A stretch of DNA of 64,000 bases from Pedococcus_A sp963730585 (GCA_963730585.1 CAVSSL010000012.1:124001-188000); one strand, 5' to 3'; positions 9,302 to 17,523 are shown, counted from the stretch's first letter. Numbers and translations: made by a program. Notes: generated by a model not told the origin, from the letters alone.

Positions 9302-10590
9302 CCCGCCGATCCCCCTGGAAGTACGTCGCGCTGGCCGCACTGAGCAGCACGGTGGCCCTCACCGCCTGTGCGCCCTCGAGTGGCGGTGACTCCGGTGACG
9401 GCGAGAAGGGGAACACCACGCTGACCGTCTGGTCCTGGCGCGTCGAGGACGAGGCCGCCTACAACAAGATCTTCGACGTCTACGAGAAGTCGCACGAGGG
9501 CGTCACCGTCAACTTCAAGCCGTTCAAGTCGACGGAGTACAACAAGATCCTCGCCACCGGCCTCTCCGGCTCCGACGGCCCCGACGTGCCGCAGGTCCGC
9601 TCCTACGGCCAGGTCCAGGCCACCATCGCCTCGGGCGCGCTGGTGCCGCTCGACGGCAAGGTCGACCTCTCCGGCTGGGACGAGAACGTCCTCGCCAGCG
9701 CCAAGGGCAAGGAGGACGGGAAGCTCTACTCCGTGCCGCTGGCCCGCCAGGCGACCGTGATGTTCTACAACAAGGGCCTGTTCGACAAGAACGGCGTCAA
9801 GGCCCCCACCACGTGGGACGAGTTCATGGCGGCCAACAAGAAGCTCAAGGGAGCCGGGGTCACGCCGATCGCCGTCGGTGCCAAGGATGACTGGACCCTG
9901 CCCATCGTCCACGAGATCATCGGCGGGGCGACCTTCGGCGGCGCCGACTTCCAGAAGGCCGTGCAGTCCGGTGAGAAGGACTTCACCGACCCCCAGTGGG
10001 TCGCTTCGGTGAAGCTCCTCAAGGACCTCGAGCCCTACATGCCCAAGAGCGTGGCAGGTGTGGCCGTCACCGACGCCCAGACCCTCTTCTCTGCAGAGAA
10101 GGCCGCCATGTTCCCGGGTGGTTCGTTCGACCTCGCGAGCCTGCAGAAGGCCAACCCCCAGATGCAGATCGGCGTCTTCGAGGTGCCGCCGGCCCCCGGC
10201 GCGCCGAGCGGCGCCCAGCCGACCACGGCCGGGTGGGCGGACGGCAACTTCGCGGTCTCCCAGAAGTCCAAGCACCAGGCCGAGGCCCTCGAGCTGGTGA
10301 AGTGGATGTCCACCAAGGAGTTCGGCCAGATGGTCGCCGACGAGGTCAAGCAGATCTCGGCGGTGCCCGGCGTGCAGAACAAGGACGAGGTGCTCCAGCA
10401 GATCGGCGCCAACTACGACAAGAACGGCTCGCCCTACCTGCTGCTCACCGACTTCCGCTACGGCACCCCGTCGGGCACCGACCTGCTCGGCAAGGGCATC
10501 CAGGAGATGCTGCTGGGCAAGAAGGACGCCGCCACGGTGAGCAAGGACCTCGACACCGGCGTCAAGACCTGGTTCAAGCCGGGCGCCTGA
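9298..10590 (+). CDS. ABC sugar transporter substrate-binding lipoprotein (predicted MurNAc/amino-sugar)
   Basis: A 430-residue family 1 extracellular solute-binding protein. The signal sequence ends in the lipobox LTAC with Cys 24, so it is anchored outside the membrane. Typical segments are TLTVWSWR at the mature N-terminus, FYNKGLFDKNGVKAPTTWDEF, and MFPGGSFDLASL. It is coupled to murQ by a 4-base overlap and followed after 40 bases by two permease genes. The family carries oligosaccharides and monosaccharides, and sequence alone does not set the ligand. Coupling to murQ makes MurNAc or a MurNAc-containing sugar the best guess. Confidence 0.9.
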   Translation: MTRRSPWKYVALAALSSTVALTACAPSSGGDSGDGEKGNTTLTVWSWRVEDEAAYNKIFDVYEKSHEGVTVNFKPFKSTEYNKILATGLSGSDGPDVPQVRSYGQVQATIASGALVPLDGKVDLSGWDENVLASAKGKEDGKLYSVPLARQATVMFYNKGLFDKNGVKAPTTWDEFMAANKKLKGAGVTPIAVGAKDDWTLPIVHEIIGGATFGGADFQKAVQSGEKDFTDPQWVASVKLLKDLEPYMPKSVAGVAVTDAQTLFSAEKAAMFPGGSFDLASLQKANPQMQIGVFEVPPAPGAPSGAQPTTAGWADGNFAVSQKSKHQAEALELVKWMSTKEFGQMVADEVKQISAVPGVQNKDEVLQQIGANYDKNGSPYLLLTDFRYGTPSGTDLLGKGIQEMLLGKKDAATVSKDLDTGVKTWFKPGA

Positions 10591-10630
10591 GCCGGGGCCC
10601 CAGCCTCCCGGACCAGTAGCCTCTTCCACC

Positions 10631-11530
10631 ATGCGTCGCCGCTCCGGCCTGCTCTTCGTCGCCCCCGCGCTCATCCTCTTCGGGGTGTTCGTGCTCTACC
10701 CGATGGTGACGGCGTTCTCCTACGCCTTCTTCCACTGGCAGGGCACGACGCGCGGGGGCTTCGCAGGGCTCGAGCACTTCACGACCCTGTTCACGCGGGC
10801 CCCGTTCAAGACGGACATGCCGCGGGCGCTCCTGCACAACGTGCTGTTCTTCCTGGGCACGATGGCGTTCCAGAACACCATCGGGCTCGCGGTGGCGCTG
10901 ATGCTGCACCGCCGGGCCCGGACCCGGCGCATGCTGCAGACGCTCTACGCCATGCCGTACCTCGTCAGCCCGATCGTCATCGGCTACCTGTGGACGCTGC
11001 TGCTCTCGCCCACGTTCGGGCCGGTCAACCAGCTGCTGACCCAGATCGGCCTCGAGGAGTGGGCGCTGCCGTGGCTCGGTGACCCCGACACCGCGCTGTG
11101 GGTCGTGATCCTGGTGAGCGTGTGGCAGTGGATCGGCTTCCCGGTGCTGCTCTACGGTGCGGCGCTCGGCGGCGTGCCGGAGGAGCTCAACGAGGCGGCC
11201 AGGGTCGACGGGGCCAGCCACCGGCAGGCGTTCTTCAAGATCACCCTGCCGCTGCTGGTGCCGGCCATCGGCACGGTCAGCGTGCTGACGTTCATCTTCG
11301 CCATGGAGGCGTTCGCCCTGCCCTACGCCTTCGGCGGCTCCACCGGAAACCCGGCCGGTGCGACCGACTTCATGTCGCTGCTGTTCTACCGGACGGCGTT
11401 CGACTCCGGCGCCGCCAACGCGATCGGCACGTCTTCGGCGATGGCCACGATGCTGTTCGTCATCATCTTCGGCGGGGCGCTCGCCGCCACTGCCGTCCTG
11501 CGTCGCCACGAGCGGAGGATCACCGCATGA
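10631..11530 (+). CDS. ABC sugar permease, MalF/UgpA type
   Basis: A 299-residue integral membrane permease with six predicted helices; the first covers about residues 8-30 (LLFVAPALILFGVFVLYPMV). The cytoplasmic EAA loop reads EELNEAARVDGASHRQAFFK and contacts the ATPase in this family. It starts at ATG 10631. It pairs with the next permease (4-base ATGA overlap at 11527-11530) and the binding lipoprotein. No ATPase gene is present in the cluster, so the complex probably borrows a shared MsiK-type ATPase encoded elsewhere. Confidence 0.92.
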   Translation: MRRRSGLLFVAPALILFGVFVLYPMVTAFSYAFFHWQGTTRGGFAGLEHFTTLFTRAPFKTDMPRALLHNVLFFLGTMAFQNTIGLAVALMLHRRARTRRMLQTLYAMPYLVSPIVIGYLWTLLLSPTFGPVNQLLTQIGLEEWALPWLGDPDTALWVVILVSVWQWIGFPVLLYGAALGGVPEELNEAARVDGASHRQAFFKITLPLLVPAIGTVSVLTFIFAMEAFALPYAFGGSTGNPAGATDFMSLLFYRTAFDSGAANAIGTSSAMATMLFVIIFGGALAATAVLRRHERRITA

Positions 11531-12414
11531 GCGTCCTCCCGGGCCTGCGCACCCGCGTGGTGGCGACCGGCCAGCGCGCCCGCAGCCGCAGCTCGCAGAA
11601 GCCCGTCGGCGGCGTCACCGCCAGCGTCCTGCTGTGGGGCTACGCGGCGATCGCCCTCGTGCCGCTGCTGCTCATGGTCAGCAGCTCGTTCCGCTCCAAC
11701 GCCGACCTCATCACCGACCCGCTCGGCGCCCCCTGGCCGCTGTCGACGGCGAGCTACAAGGAGGCGTGGACGGTCGGCAACTTCGCCACCTACTTCGCCA
11801 ACTCGCTGCTGGTGACGTGTGGCGCGGTGGTGCTGTCGACCGTTGTGGCGACCATGGCGGCATACGCCCTGGCCCGCTCACGGTCGCGGATGTTCCAGGG
11901 GCTGGAGGCGCTCTTCCTCTCCGGCCTGATGCTGCCGATCCACCTGGCGATCCTGCCGATCTTCTACCTCTTCGACGGCATGGGGCTGATCGACTCCCGG
12001 CTCGGCCTGGTGCTGATGTACGGCGCCTCGGGCGTGCCGTTCTCGATCTTCGTGCTGACGACGTTCTTCCGGCAGCTGCCCGCCGAGCTCGAGGAGGCCG
12101 CCCAGCTCGACGGTGCCAACACGTGGCAGACCTTCGTGCGCATCATGGTGCCGCTCGTGCGGCCGGCCGTCGCCACGGTGGCGGTCTTCCGCTTCGTGCC
12201 GATCTGGAACGACTTCCTGTTCCCCCTCGTGCTGCTGCGCAAGGAGGAGAAGTACACGCTGCCCGTCGGCCTGACGACCTTCTTCGGTGAGAACGCCACC
12301 AACTACTCGGCGGTGTTCGCGGGGCTGGTCATCACGACCGTGCCGCTGATCCTGCTGTTCCTGCTGGCCACCAAGCAGATCGTGGCCGGCCTGACGGCCG
12401 GGATGACGAAATAG
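11527..12414 (+). CDS. ABC sugar permease, MalG/UgpE type
   Basis: A 295-residue partner permease with six predicted helices and the EAA loop LEEAAQLDGANTWQTFVRIM at about residues 187-206. The start at ATG 11527 overlaps the stop of the first permease, giving translational coupling and 1:1 synthesis. The first 30 residues are basic and cytoplasmic, as in MalG proteins. It is the last gene of the plus-strand unit; a convergent gene ends 9 bases downstream, and I see no clear terminator hairpin between them. Confidence 0.92.
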   Translation: MSVLPGLRTRVVATGQRARSRSSQKPVGGVTASVLLWGYAAIALVPLLLMVSSSFRSNADLITDPLGAPWPLSTASYKEAWTVGNFATYFANSLLVTCGAVVLSTVVATMAAYALARSRSRMFQGLEALFLSGLMLPIHLAILPIFYLFDGMGLIDSRLGLVLMYGASGVPFSIFVLTTFFRQLPAELEEAAQLDGANTWQTFVRIMVPLVRPAVATVAVFRFVPIWNDFLFPLVLLRKEEKYTLPVGLTTFFGENATNYSAVFAGLVITTVPLILLFLLATKQIVAGLTAGMTK

Positions 12415-12422
12415 GCCACTCC

Positions 12423-13076
12423 TCAGCCCTGCTCGGTCTCGGCCGGCGGCGGCGCGGTGTATGCCGCGATGGTGCGGTCGGCGCACGCCCGCACCTTCTC
12501 CGGGTCCTCGCCGGTGGCGAGGTGCGCGTCATGCCACTGCTCGCCGCTGGTGGTCATGAACTGGCGGCCCTCCTCCGAGACCATCCAGGCCATGGCCGCC
12601 TCGGGGCCGGACATCTCGTTGCCGGACAGGTGCAGGGACAGGCCGAGCAGCGCCATGTCCCAGCCGACACCGACCGCTCCCGGGCCGAACTCCGCCCAGC
12701 GCTGCTCGTCGACATGGGCGGTGTGCTCGAGCTCGAAGAGGGTCTGCCCGTGGTCGGTGGGGGAGAGGCGCACCTCGACCCAGGTGACCTCGCCGCCGTA
12801 CTCCCAGGTGACCGCGAGGAGCCGCGGGGGCTCGCAGCGCTCGACGACGCCTTCGGCGTTGCCCTGCAGCTGGTAGCGGCCCCCGAGGCGGAGGTCGCCC
12901 GAGACCGGCGTCAACCAGCGGCCGATGCGCTCGGCGGTGGTGCAGGCCTCCCACACGTCGTCGATGGTGGCGTCGTAGGTCTGCCGGAGGACCGTGGTCC
13001 TGGCCTCGCGGCCGTCCACGGTGCGGGTGCCGACCTGCCGGTCGACGCGGTCGAGCTGGGCGAGGGGGTCGTTCAT
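12423..13076 (-). CDS. SRPBCC (AHSA1-like START fold) protein
   Basis: A 217-residue protein with an SRPBCC ligand-binding fold. The N-terminal half contains RQTYDATIDDVWEACTTAER and IGRWLTPVSGDLRLGGRYQL, typical of the AHSA1/activator family that sits next to ArsR regulators. The start at ATG 13076 has AGGAG seven bases upstream and overlaps the stop of the ArsR gene (ATGA), so the two are made together. The ligand is unknown; such pairs are widespread in actinobacteria and not specific to MurNAc metabolism. It splits the salvage transporter from the kinase gene and may be an independent insertion. Confidence 0.85.
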   Translation of the reverse strand: MNDPLAQLDRVDRQVGTRTVDGREARTTVLRQTYDATIDDVWEACTTAERIGRWLTPVSGDLRLGGRYQLQGNAEGVVERCEPPRLLAVTWEYGGEVTWVEVRLSPTDHGQTLFELEHTAHVDEQRWAEFGPGAVGVGWDMALLGLSLHLSGNEMSGPEAAMAWMVSEEGRQFMTTSGEQWHDAHLATGEDPEKVRACADRTIAAYTAPPPAETEQG

Positions 13077-13447
13077 GGTGCGCTCCTGTCGGGTCGTGGC
13101 TGTGGGCTGGTCTGCTGGTCGCGTCGGCGCGCGCTCCGTCCGCGGGTGAGCTCGGTCCCGAGGGCGTCGAGGCGCTGCTCCCAGAACCCGCGGAACTGGG
13201 CCACCCACGCGTCCACCTCCTCGAGCGGTCCGGGCTGCACGGCATACAGGCGCCTGGCCCCCTCCGCGCGCACGGAGGTGAACCCGCTCTCCCGCAGCAC
13301 CTTCAGGTGCTGGGAGACCGCCGGCTGGCTGATGCCGAACTCCTGCTGGATGACCTCGGCGAGCCGGCCTGAGGGCTGCTCACCCGCGGCGAGCAGCTCG
13401 AGGATGCGGCGGCGCACCGGGTCGCCGAGGACGTCGAACGCGTGCAC
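13073..13447 (-). CDS. ArsR-family transcriptional repressor
   Basis: A 124-residue winged-helix regulator: FDVLGDPVRRRILELLAAGE opens the ArsR fold and ISQPAVSQHLKVLRESGF is the recognition helix. I see no Cys-based metal site, so it belongs to the non-metal branch that controls a neighbouring SRPBCC gene. The best start is GTG 13447. It has no ribosome-binding site and lies where transcription from the promoter at 13477-13482 (TTGACT) should begin, which suggests a leaderless message. The palindrome in that promoter is the likely autoregulatory operator. Confidence 0.8.
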   Translation of the reverse strand: MHAFDVLGDPVRRRILELLAAGEQPSGRLAEVIQQEFGISQPAVSQHLKVLRESGFTSVRAEGARRLYAVQPGPLEEVDAWVAQFRGFWEQRLDALGTELTRGRSARRRDQQTSPQPRPDRSAP

Positions 13448-13466
13448 GACTCCATGTTTCAGCGCC

Positions 13467-13480
13467 GACTTAGTTAAGTC
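13467..13480 (-). promoter_or_regulatory. ArsR operator and promoter (GACTTA-GT-TAAGTC)
   Basis: A perfect inverted repeat with 6-base arms and a 2-base centre overlaps the -35 element TTGACT (13477-13482, minus strand) of the ArsR-SRPBCC unit. Palindromes of the ACTTAACTAAGT type are common autoregulatory sites of small ArsR proteins paired with SRPBCC genes. The kinase gene starts 52 bases away on the other strand, so the same site could also influence it. Confidence 0.65.
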
Positions 13481-13531
13481 AAGGCTTATGACAGTTGCGG
13501 AAGGGGTCACGGACGTGATCGGGTCTCGGCC

Positions 13532-14455
13532 GTGACGGTCGTGGTGGGGGTGGACGTCGGCGGCTCCGGGCTGCGGGTGCAGTGCCGGTATGCCGACGGG
13601 CCGGGTCCCGTGCTGGCCGGCACCGGCGCACGGGTGGGCACCGCGGGGATCGACGTGGCGGCCCTGGCGGCGGACGCCCGGTCGCTGCTCGACGACGCGG
13701 CGGTGGCTGCGCCCGACGTCGTGGTCTGGGGCATGCGGGGGCTGCTCTTCCTCGCCGACCGCAGCGAGGTCCTCGCGCAGGTGCATGCGGTGCTCGGCGC
13801 CCGGCGGACGGTCGTGACCAGCGACGCCGTGACCAGCCTCGTCGGGGCCATCGGCGGCCTGCGCCCGGGCGCGGTCGTCGCGGCGGGCACCGGCGCCGTC
13901 GCCTTCGGCAGCGACTTCGGCGACCACTGGAACCGGGTCGACGGCTGGGGCCACGTGCTCGGCGACCGCGGCTCTGCTGCCTGGCTCGGGCTCGAAGGAC
14001 TCGGTGTCGCGCTGCGTGCCCGGGACGGCGTGCCCGGGGGCTCGGCCGAGCTGCTGGCAGCGGGGGAGGCGCGCTTCGGCCCGGTCGACGGCTGGCCGCG
14101 CCGGGTCATGACCACCGCCGACGCTCCCCACGCCCTGGCCTCGTTCGCGCCGGACGTCACCGCGGCAGCCGCCACCGACCCGGCGGCTGCGGACCTGTGC
14201 GCACGGGCCGGCAGGGCGCTCGCCGACTCGCTGCTCGCTGCCGCCGGCGGCCTGACGGCGCCGGTGCTGACCGGCACCGGAGGGCTGCTGCGCGCCGAGG
14301 CGGTCGCGTCGGCGCTGGCGGAGAGGCTGGCCGAGGAGGGGCAGGTGCTGCAGCCCGCCACCGGGAGCGCCCTCGACGGGGCCCTGGCCATCGCCGAGCA
14401 CGTGGTGACGACGGGGACGGCGCCGGAGCACCCGGCATACCTGCTGTCGTCCTGA
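13532..14455 (+). CDS. BadF/BadG-type sugar kinase (predicted MurNAc/GlcNAc kinase)
   Basis: A 307-residue member of the ASKHA superfamily, BadF/BadG/BcrA/BcrD group, which includes N-acetylglucosamine kinase and Clostridium MurK. It shows the phosphate-1 loop GVDVGGSGLR at the N-terminus, TSDAVTSLVGAI, the phosphate-2 loop GTGAVAFG, and DGWGHVLGDRGSAAWLGLEG, characteristic of GlcNAc kinase. The start is GTG 13532. Since MurQ needs MurNAc-6-phosphate and no phosphotransferase protein is encoded here, this kinase supplies the missing step if the ABC system imports free MurNAc. The substrate is inferred. A strong terminator follows at 14601. Confidence 0.85.
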   Translation: MTVVVGVDVGGSGLRVQCRYADGPGPVLAGTGARVGTAGIDVAALAADARSLLDDAAVAAPDVVVWGMRGLLFLADRSEVLAQVHAVLGARRTVVTSDAVTSLVGAIGGLRPGAVVAAGTGAVAFGSDFGDHWNRVDGWGHVLGDRGSAAWLGLEGLGVALRARDGVPGGSAELLAAGEARFGPVDGWPRRVMTTADAPHALASFAPDVTAAAATDPAAADLCARAGRALADSLLAAAGGLTAPVLTGTGGLLRAEAVASALAERLAEEGQVLQPATGSALDGALAIAEHVVTTGTAPEHPAYLLSS

Positions 14456-14531
14456 CGACTTTGTATGTCGCAGGAGCGGTATCGCGTCCCGGTGCGGTCG
14501 CTTCTCGCTCCCGTGGCAGACAAAGTCGGCA

Positions 14532-14547
14532 GGCGGAGGATGGGGGA
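14532..14547 (+). repeat. 16-base copy of the tRNA-Ser 3' end
   Basis: GGCGGAGGATGGGGGA occurs here and again at 14649-14664, where it covers the 3' end of the tRNA-Ser gene. The two copies flank 101 bases holding the terminator. Short direct repeats of a tRNA 3' end are what integration or excision of a tRNA-targeting element leaves behind, but no integrase is nearby, so simple duplication is equally possible. Confidence 0.6.
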
Positions 14548-14600
14548 ACCGTCGCTCGCTCGTTCCTCGCTCGCTCCTCCCAAATCCCGCGCGCTCGATA

Positions 14601-14647
14601 AACGACGAAGGACCCTGCGATAAAGCGCTGCAGGGTCCTTCGTCGTT
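14601..14647 (+). terminator. Strong rho-independent-type terminator
   Basis: An 18-base perfect stem (14601-14618 against 14630-14647) with an 11-base loop, starting AACGACGAAGG and ending in a short T run on the plus strand. It closes the kinase transcript and, read on the other strand, also follows the tRNA-Ser gene, so it probably acts in both directions. Confidence 0.9.
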
Positions 14648-14650
14648 TGG

Positions 14651-14735
14651 CGGAGGATGGGGGATTTGAACCCCCGAGGGTTTTATCCCAACACGATTTC
14701 CAATCGTGCGCACTAGGCCACTATGCGAATCCTCC
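14651..14735 (-). tRNA. tRNA-Ser (anticodon GGA)
   Basis: An 85-nucleotide class II tRNA. The acceptor arms GGAGGAT and ATCCTCC pair and G is the discriminator base. The anticodon stem CACGA/TCGTG encloses loop TTGGAAA, giving anticodon GGA. A long variable arm and the T-arm GGTTCAAATCC are present. CCA is not encoded. The bidirectional terminator at 14601 lies immediately downstream. Confidence 0.95.
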
Positions 14736-14838
14736 GCCGAGGAGAGTACCGGAGGGTGGTGCGATCGACCCAATCCGGGCGGAGGCCCCTGACAGGCCTG
14801 CTTTGGTGATCGCCAACCGGGGGCCCTAGACTCGGCGG

Positions 14839-14930
14839 CGGCACCCCGCGTGGTGGTACCTCACCGAACTCCCCCAGGGCAGGAATGCAGCAAGGGTAGG
14901 CGAGCTCTTCCAGGTACGCGGGGTGTCCCT
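14839..14930 (+). ncRNA. ffs: Bacterial small signal recognition particle RNA (4.5S type)
   Basis: A single long hairpin of about 90 nucleotides: GCACCCCGCG at the 5' side pairs with CGCGGGGTG(T) at the 3' end, and the apical domain has the conserved core CAGGGCAGGAATGCAGCAAG with the GGAA-type tetraloop region. It ends in a T run at about 14929-14935. It binds Ffh and delivers ribosomes making membrane proteins to the translocon. Its place just upstream of dnaX is standard in actinobacteria. Confidence 0.9.
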
Positions 14931-14998
14931 TTTTCTCTGGCCACGCGAAGCCTGCCCACGGCATACCGCCTGTCCCCGGCGGCGGTTAGGGTTCCCAC

Positions 14999-17251
14999 GT
15001 GAGCACCGCCCTGTACCGCCGCTACCGCCCCGAGACCTTCGCCGACGTCATCGGGCAGGAGCACGTGACGGAGCCGCTCATGCAGGCGCTGCGCACCGGC
15101 CGGGTCAACCACGCCTACCTCTTCTCGGGTCCGCGCGGCTGCGGCAAGACGACCAGCGCGCGCATCCTGGCCCGCTGCCTCAACTGCGAGCAGGGCCCGA
15201 CCCCCGAGCCGTGCGGCACCTGCGACTCGTGCGTGGCGCTCGCCCGCGGCGGCTCGGGCACCGTCGACGTCATCGAGATCGACGCCGCCAGCCACGGTGG
15301 CGTCGACGACGCCCGCGACCTGCGCGAGCGGGCGTCCTACGGGCCGGCCCAGAGCCGCTACAAGATCTACATCATCGACGAGGCGCACATGGTGACGCCG
15401 CAGGGCTTCAACGCCCTGCTCAAGATCGTCGAGGAGCCGCCGGAGCACGTGAAGTTCGTCTTCGCGACCACCGAGCCCGAGAAGGTCATCGGCACGATCC
15501 GCTCCCGCACCCACCACTACCCGTTCCGCCTCGTGCCGCCGCAGCGGCTGCAGGACTACATGGAGCAGCTGTGCGCGTCCGAGGGAGTGGCGGTGGCCCC
15601 CGGGGTGCTGTCGTTCGTCGTCCGCGCCGGCGGCGGCTCCGTGCGTGACTCGCTGTCCGTGCTCGACCAGCTCATCGCCGGCTCCAGCGACGACGGCCTG
15701 ACCTACGAGAGCGCCGCCGCCCTGCTCGGCTTCACCGACGGCGAGCTGCTCGACGCCATCATCGACGCCTTCGCCGCCGGCGACGGGGCCGGGGTGTTCA
15801 CCCAGATCGACCGCGTCATCGAGACCGGCCTCGACCCGCGCCGGTTCGTCGAGGACCTGCTCGAGCGGCTGCGCGACCTCATCGTCGTCGCCGCGGTGCC
15901 CGACGGCGCCTCCTCCGTGCTGCGCGGGCTGCCCGAGGACCAGGTCGAGCGGATGCGCCAGCAGGCGGCCGCGTTCGGCCAGGGCACGCTGTCCCGCGCC
16001 GCCGACATCGTCAACGCCGGTCTCACCGAGATGACCGGCGCCACCGCGCCTCGCCTGCAGCTCGAGCTGATCTGCGCCCGCGTGCTGCTGCCCGCCGCCT
16101 CCGGCGAGAGCGGGTATGCCGCGCGGCTCGACCGCATCGAGCGTCGCCTCGAGGTCGGCGGAGTCCCCACCGCCGCGTCCGGCGGCCCGTCACGTCCCGC
16201 TGCGCAGGCGGCGGCTCCCGCTGCACCGGCACCGGCACCGGCACCGGCGCCCGCTCCTTCGGCTCCGGCGGATTCCTCGACCGCTGGAACCGCGGCGAGC
16301 GAGCCAGAGTTCTCCGACGCGCCGGTCGAATCCGGTGGTCTGACCGGGGCTGCTGCCGCCCGCGCCGCCGCTGCCGCTGCCCGGGCGACCACGCCGTCCG
16401 CCGCTCAGCCCGAGCCACGTGATCCGGGGCGGTCCGCCCCAGCCGAGGCCGCCCCATCCCAGCCGGCGCCAGCCCAGGCCGCCCCATCCCAGCCAGCTCC
16501 GGCCCAACCAGCCCCCGAGCGCCCCGCACCCGCCGAGCAGTCTCATCCTGCTGCGGAGTCGGCTGCTGGCGGGATCGACACCGCGGCGATCCGGCGCGCC
16601 TGGCCCGACGTGCTCACCTGGCTCTCGCGCAACAAGCGAGTCACCTGGACCTTGGTCTCCGACCACGCCCACGTCCAGAGCTACGACGGCAAGCGGCTCG
16701 AGCTCGGCATCGCGCCGACCGCTCTGCTCGTGCGCTTCCGGCAGGGCCAGCACACCGAGCTCGTCCGCCAGGCCCTCATCGACGTCCTCGGTGTCGACGC
16801 CCGGGTCGAGTGCGTGCCCGTCCCGGAGGGCCAGGCGCCGGAAGGCGGCAGCCCGCAGCCGGCTGGGCCTGCGCCGGCGCAGCCCGAGGCGGCACCCTCC
16901 CGCCCGGCGCAGACCACGCCGGGTGGTGACCCGGGGTTGGCTGCGGCGGCACGGCACACTCCCGAGTCGAGCGACGGGTGGGCGAGTGCCCCGTCGGCGC
17001 CCGGGAGCGCCCCCTCGTGGGCGAGCGAGGCCCCGCCGTCGCCCGAACCGCAGGGCGCGCAGATGTCCCACCTCAAGCGGGCCCTGGCCGTCGTCGAGGC
17101 GGAGGGCCCCGCGGCCACGCCGGAGGCACGGGTCGCCGACGACAGCGCCGCCAGCGACGACGACGAGGACATCGAGGGCCTCGGCGAGGTCGGGCGACCC
17201 GTCATCGAGCGGATCCTCGGGGGTCGCGTCATCGACGAGAACGAGCGGTGA
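14999..17251 (+). CDS. dnaX: DNA polymerase III subunits gamma/tau
   Basis: A 750-residue clamp-loader ATPase. The AAA+ part (about residues 1-370) has YRPETFADVIGQEHV, the P-loop GPRGCGKTTSAR, a zinc module with Cys residues in CLNCEQGPTPEPCGTCDSC, the Walker B/DEAH-like segment IIDEAHMV and sensor TTEPEKV. A Pro/Ala-rich linker (about 395-530) leads to the tau C-terminal domain (about 535-620), then a second low-complexity tail. The start is GTG 14999. The stop overlaps a short downstream frame (GTGA). This is an essential replication gene. Confidence 0.97.
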   Translation: MSTALYRRYRPETFADVIGQEHVTEPLMQALRTGRVNHAYLFSGPRGCGKTTSARILARCLNCEQGPTPEPCGTCDSCVALARGGSGTVDVIEIDAASHGGVDDARDLRERASYGPAQSRYKIYIIDEAHMVTPQGFNALLKIVEEPPEHVKFVFATTEPEKVIGTIRSRTHHYPFRLVPPQRLQDYMEQLCASEGVAVAPGVLSFVVRAGGGSVRDSLSVLDQLIAGSSDDGLTYESAAALLGFTDGELLDAIIDAFAAGDGAGVFTQIDRVIETGLDPRRFVEDLLERLRDLIVVAAVPDGASSVLRGLPEDQVERMRQQAAAFGQGTLSRAADIVNAGLTEMTGATAPRLQLELICARVLLPAASGESGYAARLDRIERRLEVGGVPTAASGGPSRPAAQAAAPAAPAPAPAPAPAPSAPADSSTAGTAASEPEFSDAPVESGGLTGAAAARAAAAAARATTPSAAQPEPRDPGRSAPAEAAPSQPAPAQAAPSQPAPAQPAPERPAPAEQSHPAAESAAGGIDTAAIRRAWPDVLTWLSRNKRVTWTLVSDHAHVQSYDGKRLELGIAPTALLVRFRQGQHTELVRQALIDVLGVDARVECVPVPEGQAPEGGSPQPAGPAPAQPEAAPSRPAQTTPGGDPGLAAAARHTPESSDGWASAPSAPGSAPSWASEAPPSPEPQGAQMSHLKRALAVVEAEGPAATPEARVADDSAASDDDEDIEGLGEVGRPVIERILGGRVIDENER

Positions 17252-17445
17252 GACTCCGGCCAGGCCCAGAGGGTCCGTCGGGCCGGAGGGTCCGGCTGCT
17301 GAACCTCGCCCTGACCTGCGGCGGGGTCGTCGTGTGGCTCGCCGCACGTCGGCGCCGAGTGGAGATCACCGACCTCGAGCGTCAGCCCGTCGGGCCCACC
17401 GGTCTCGAAAGCCTCGACACGCCGCCTGAGCTCGACCCCCGCTAG
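17248..17445 (+). CDS. Small single-pass membrane protein, coupled to dnaX
   Basis: A 65-residue frame starting at GTG 17248, overlapping the dnaX stop by four bases. One hydrophobic stretch, LLNLALTCGGVVVWLA, is followed by a basic RRRR and an acidic tail. I do not recognise it. The overlap and the plausible stop-transfer pattern favour a real gene, but it is short and GC-rich and could be chance. The position is where ybaB normally lies, but this protein has no YbaB features. Confidence 0.4.
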   Translation: MRLRPGPEGPSGRRVRLLNLALTCGGVVVWLAARRRRVEITDLERQPVGPTGLESLDTPPELDPR

Positions 17446-17499
17446 GCCTTCGGCGGGCGACCCGCCTCCGCCTCCACCTCGACTCCGCCGGCACCTCGA

Positions 17500-17523
17500 C
17501 TCCGCCTCCACCTCGAGGCGGAG
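17500..17523. terminator. Hairpin between convergent genes
   Basis: CTCCGCCT (17500-17507) and AGGCGGAG (17516-17523) form an 8-base stem with an 8-base loop in the gap between the small plus-strand gene and the convergent lipoprotein gene. Direct repeats of CACCTCGACTCCGCC-like sequence sit just before it. It is a plausible bidirectional terminator without a clear T run. Confidence 0.5.
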
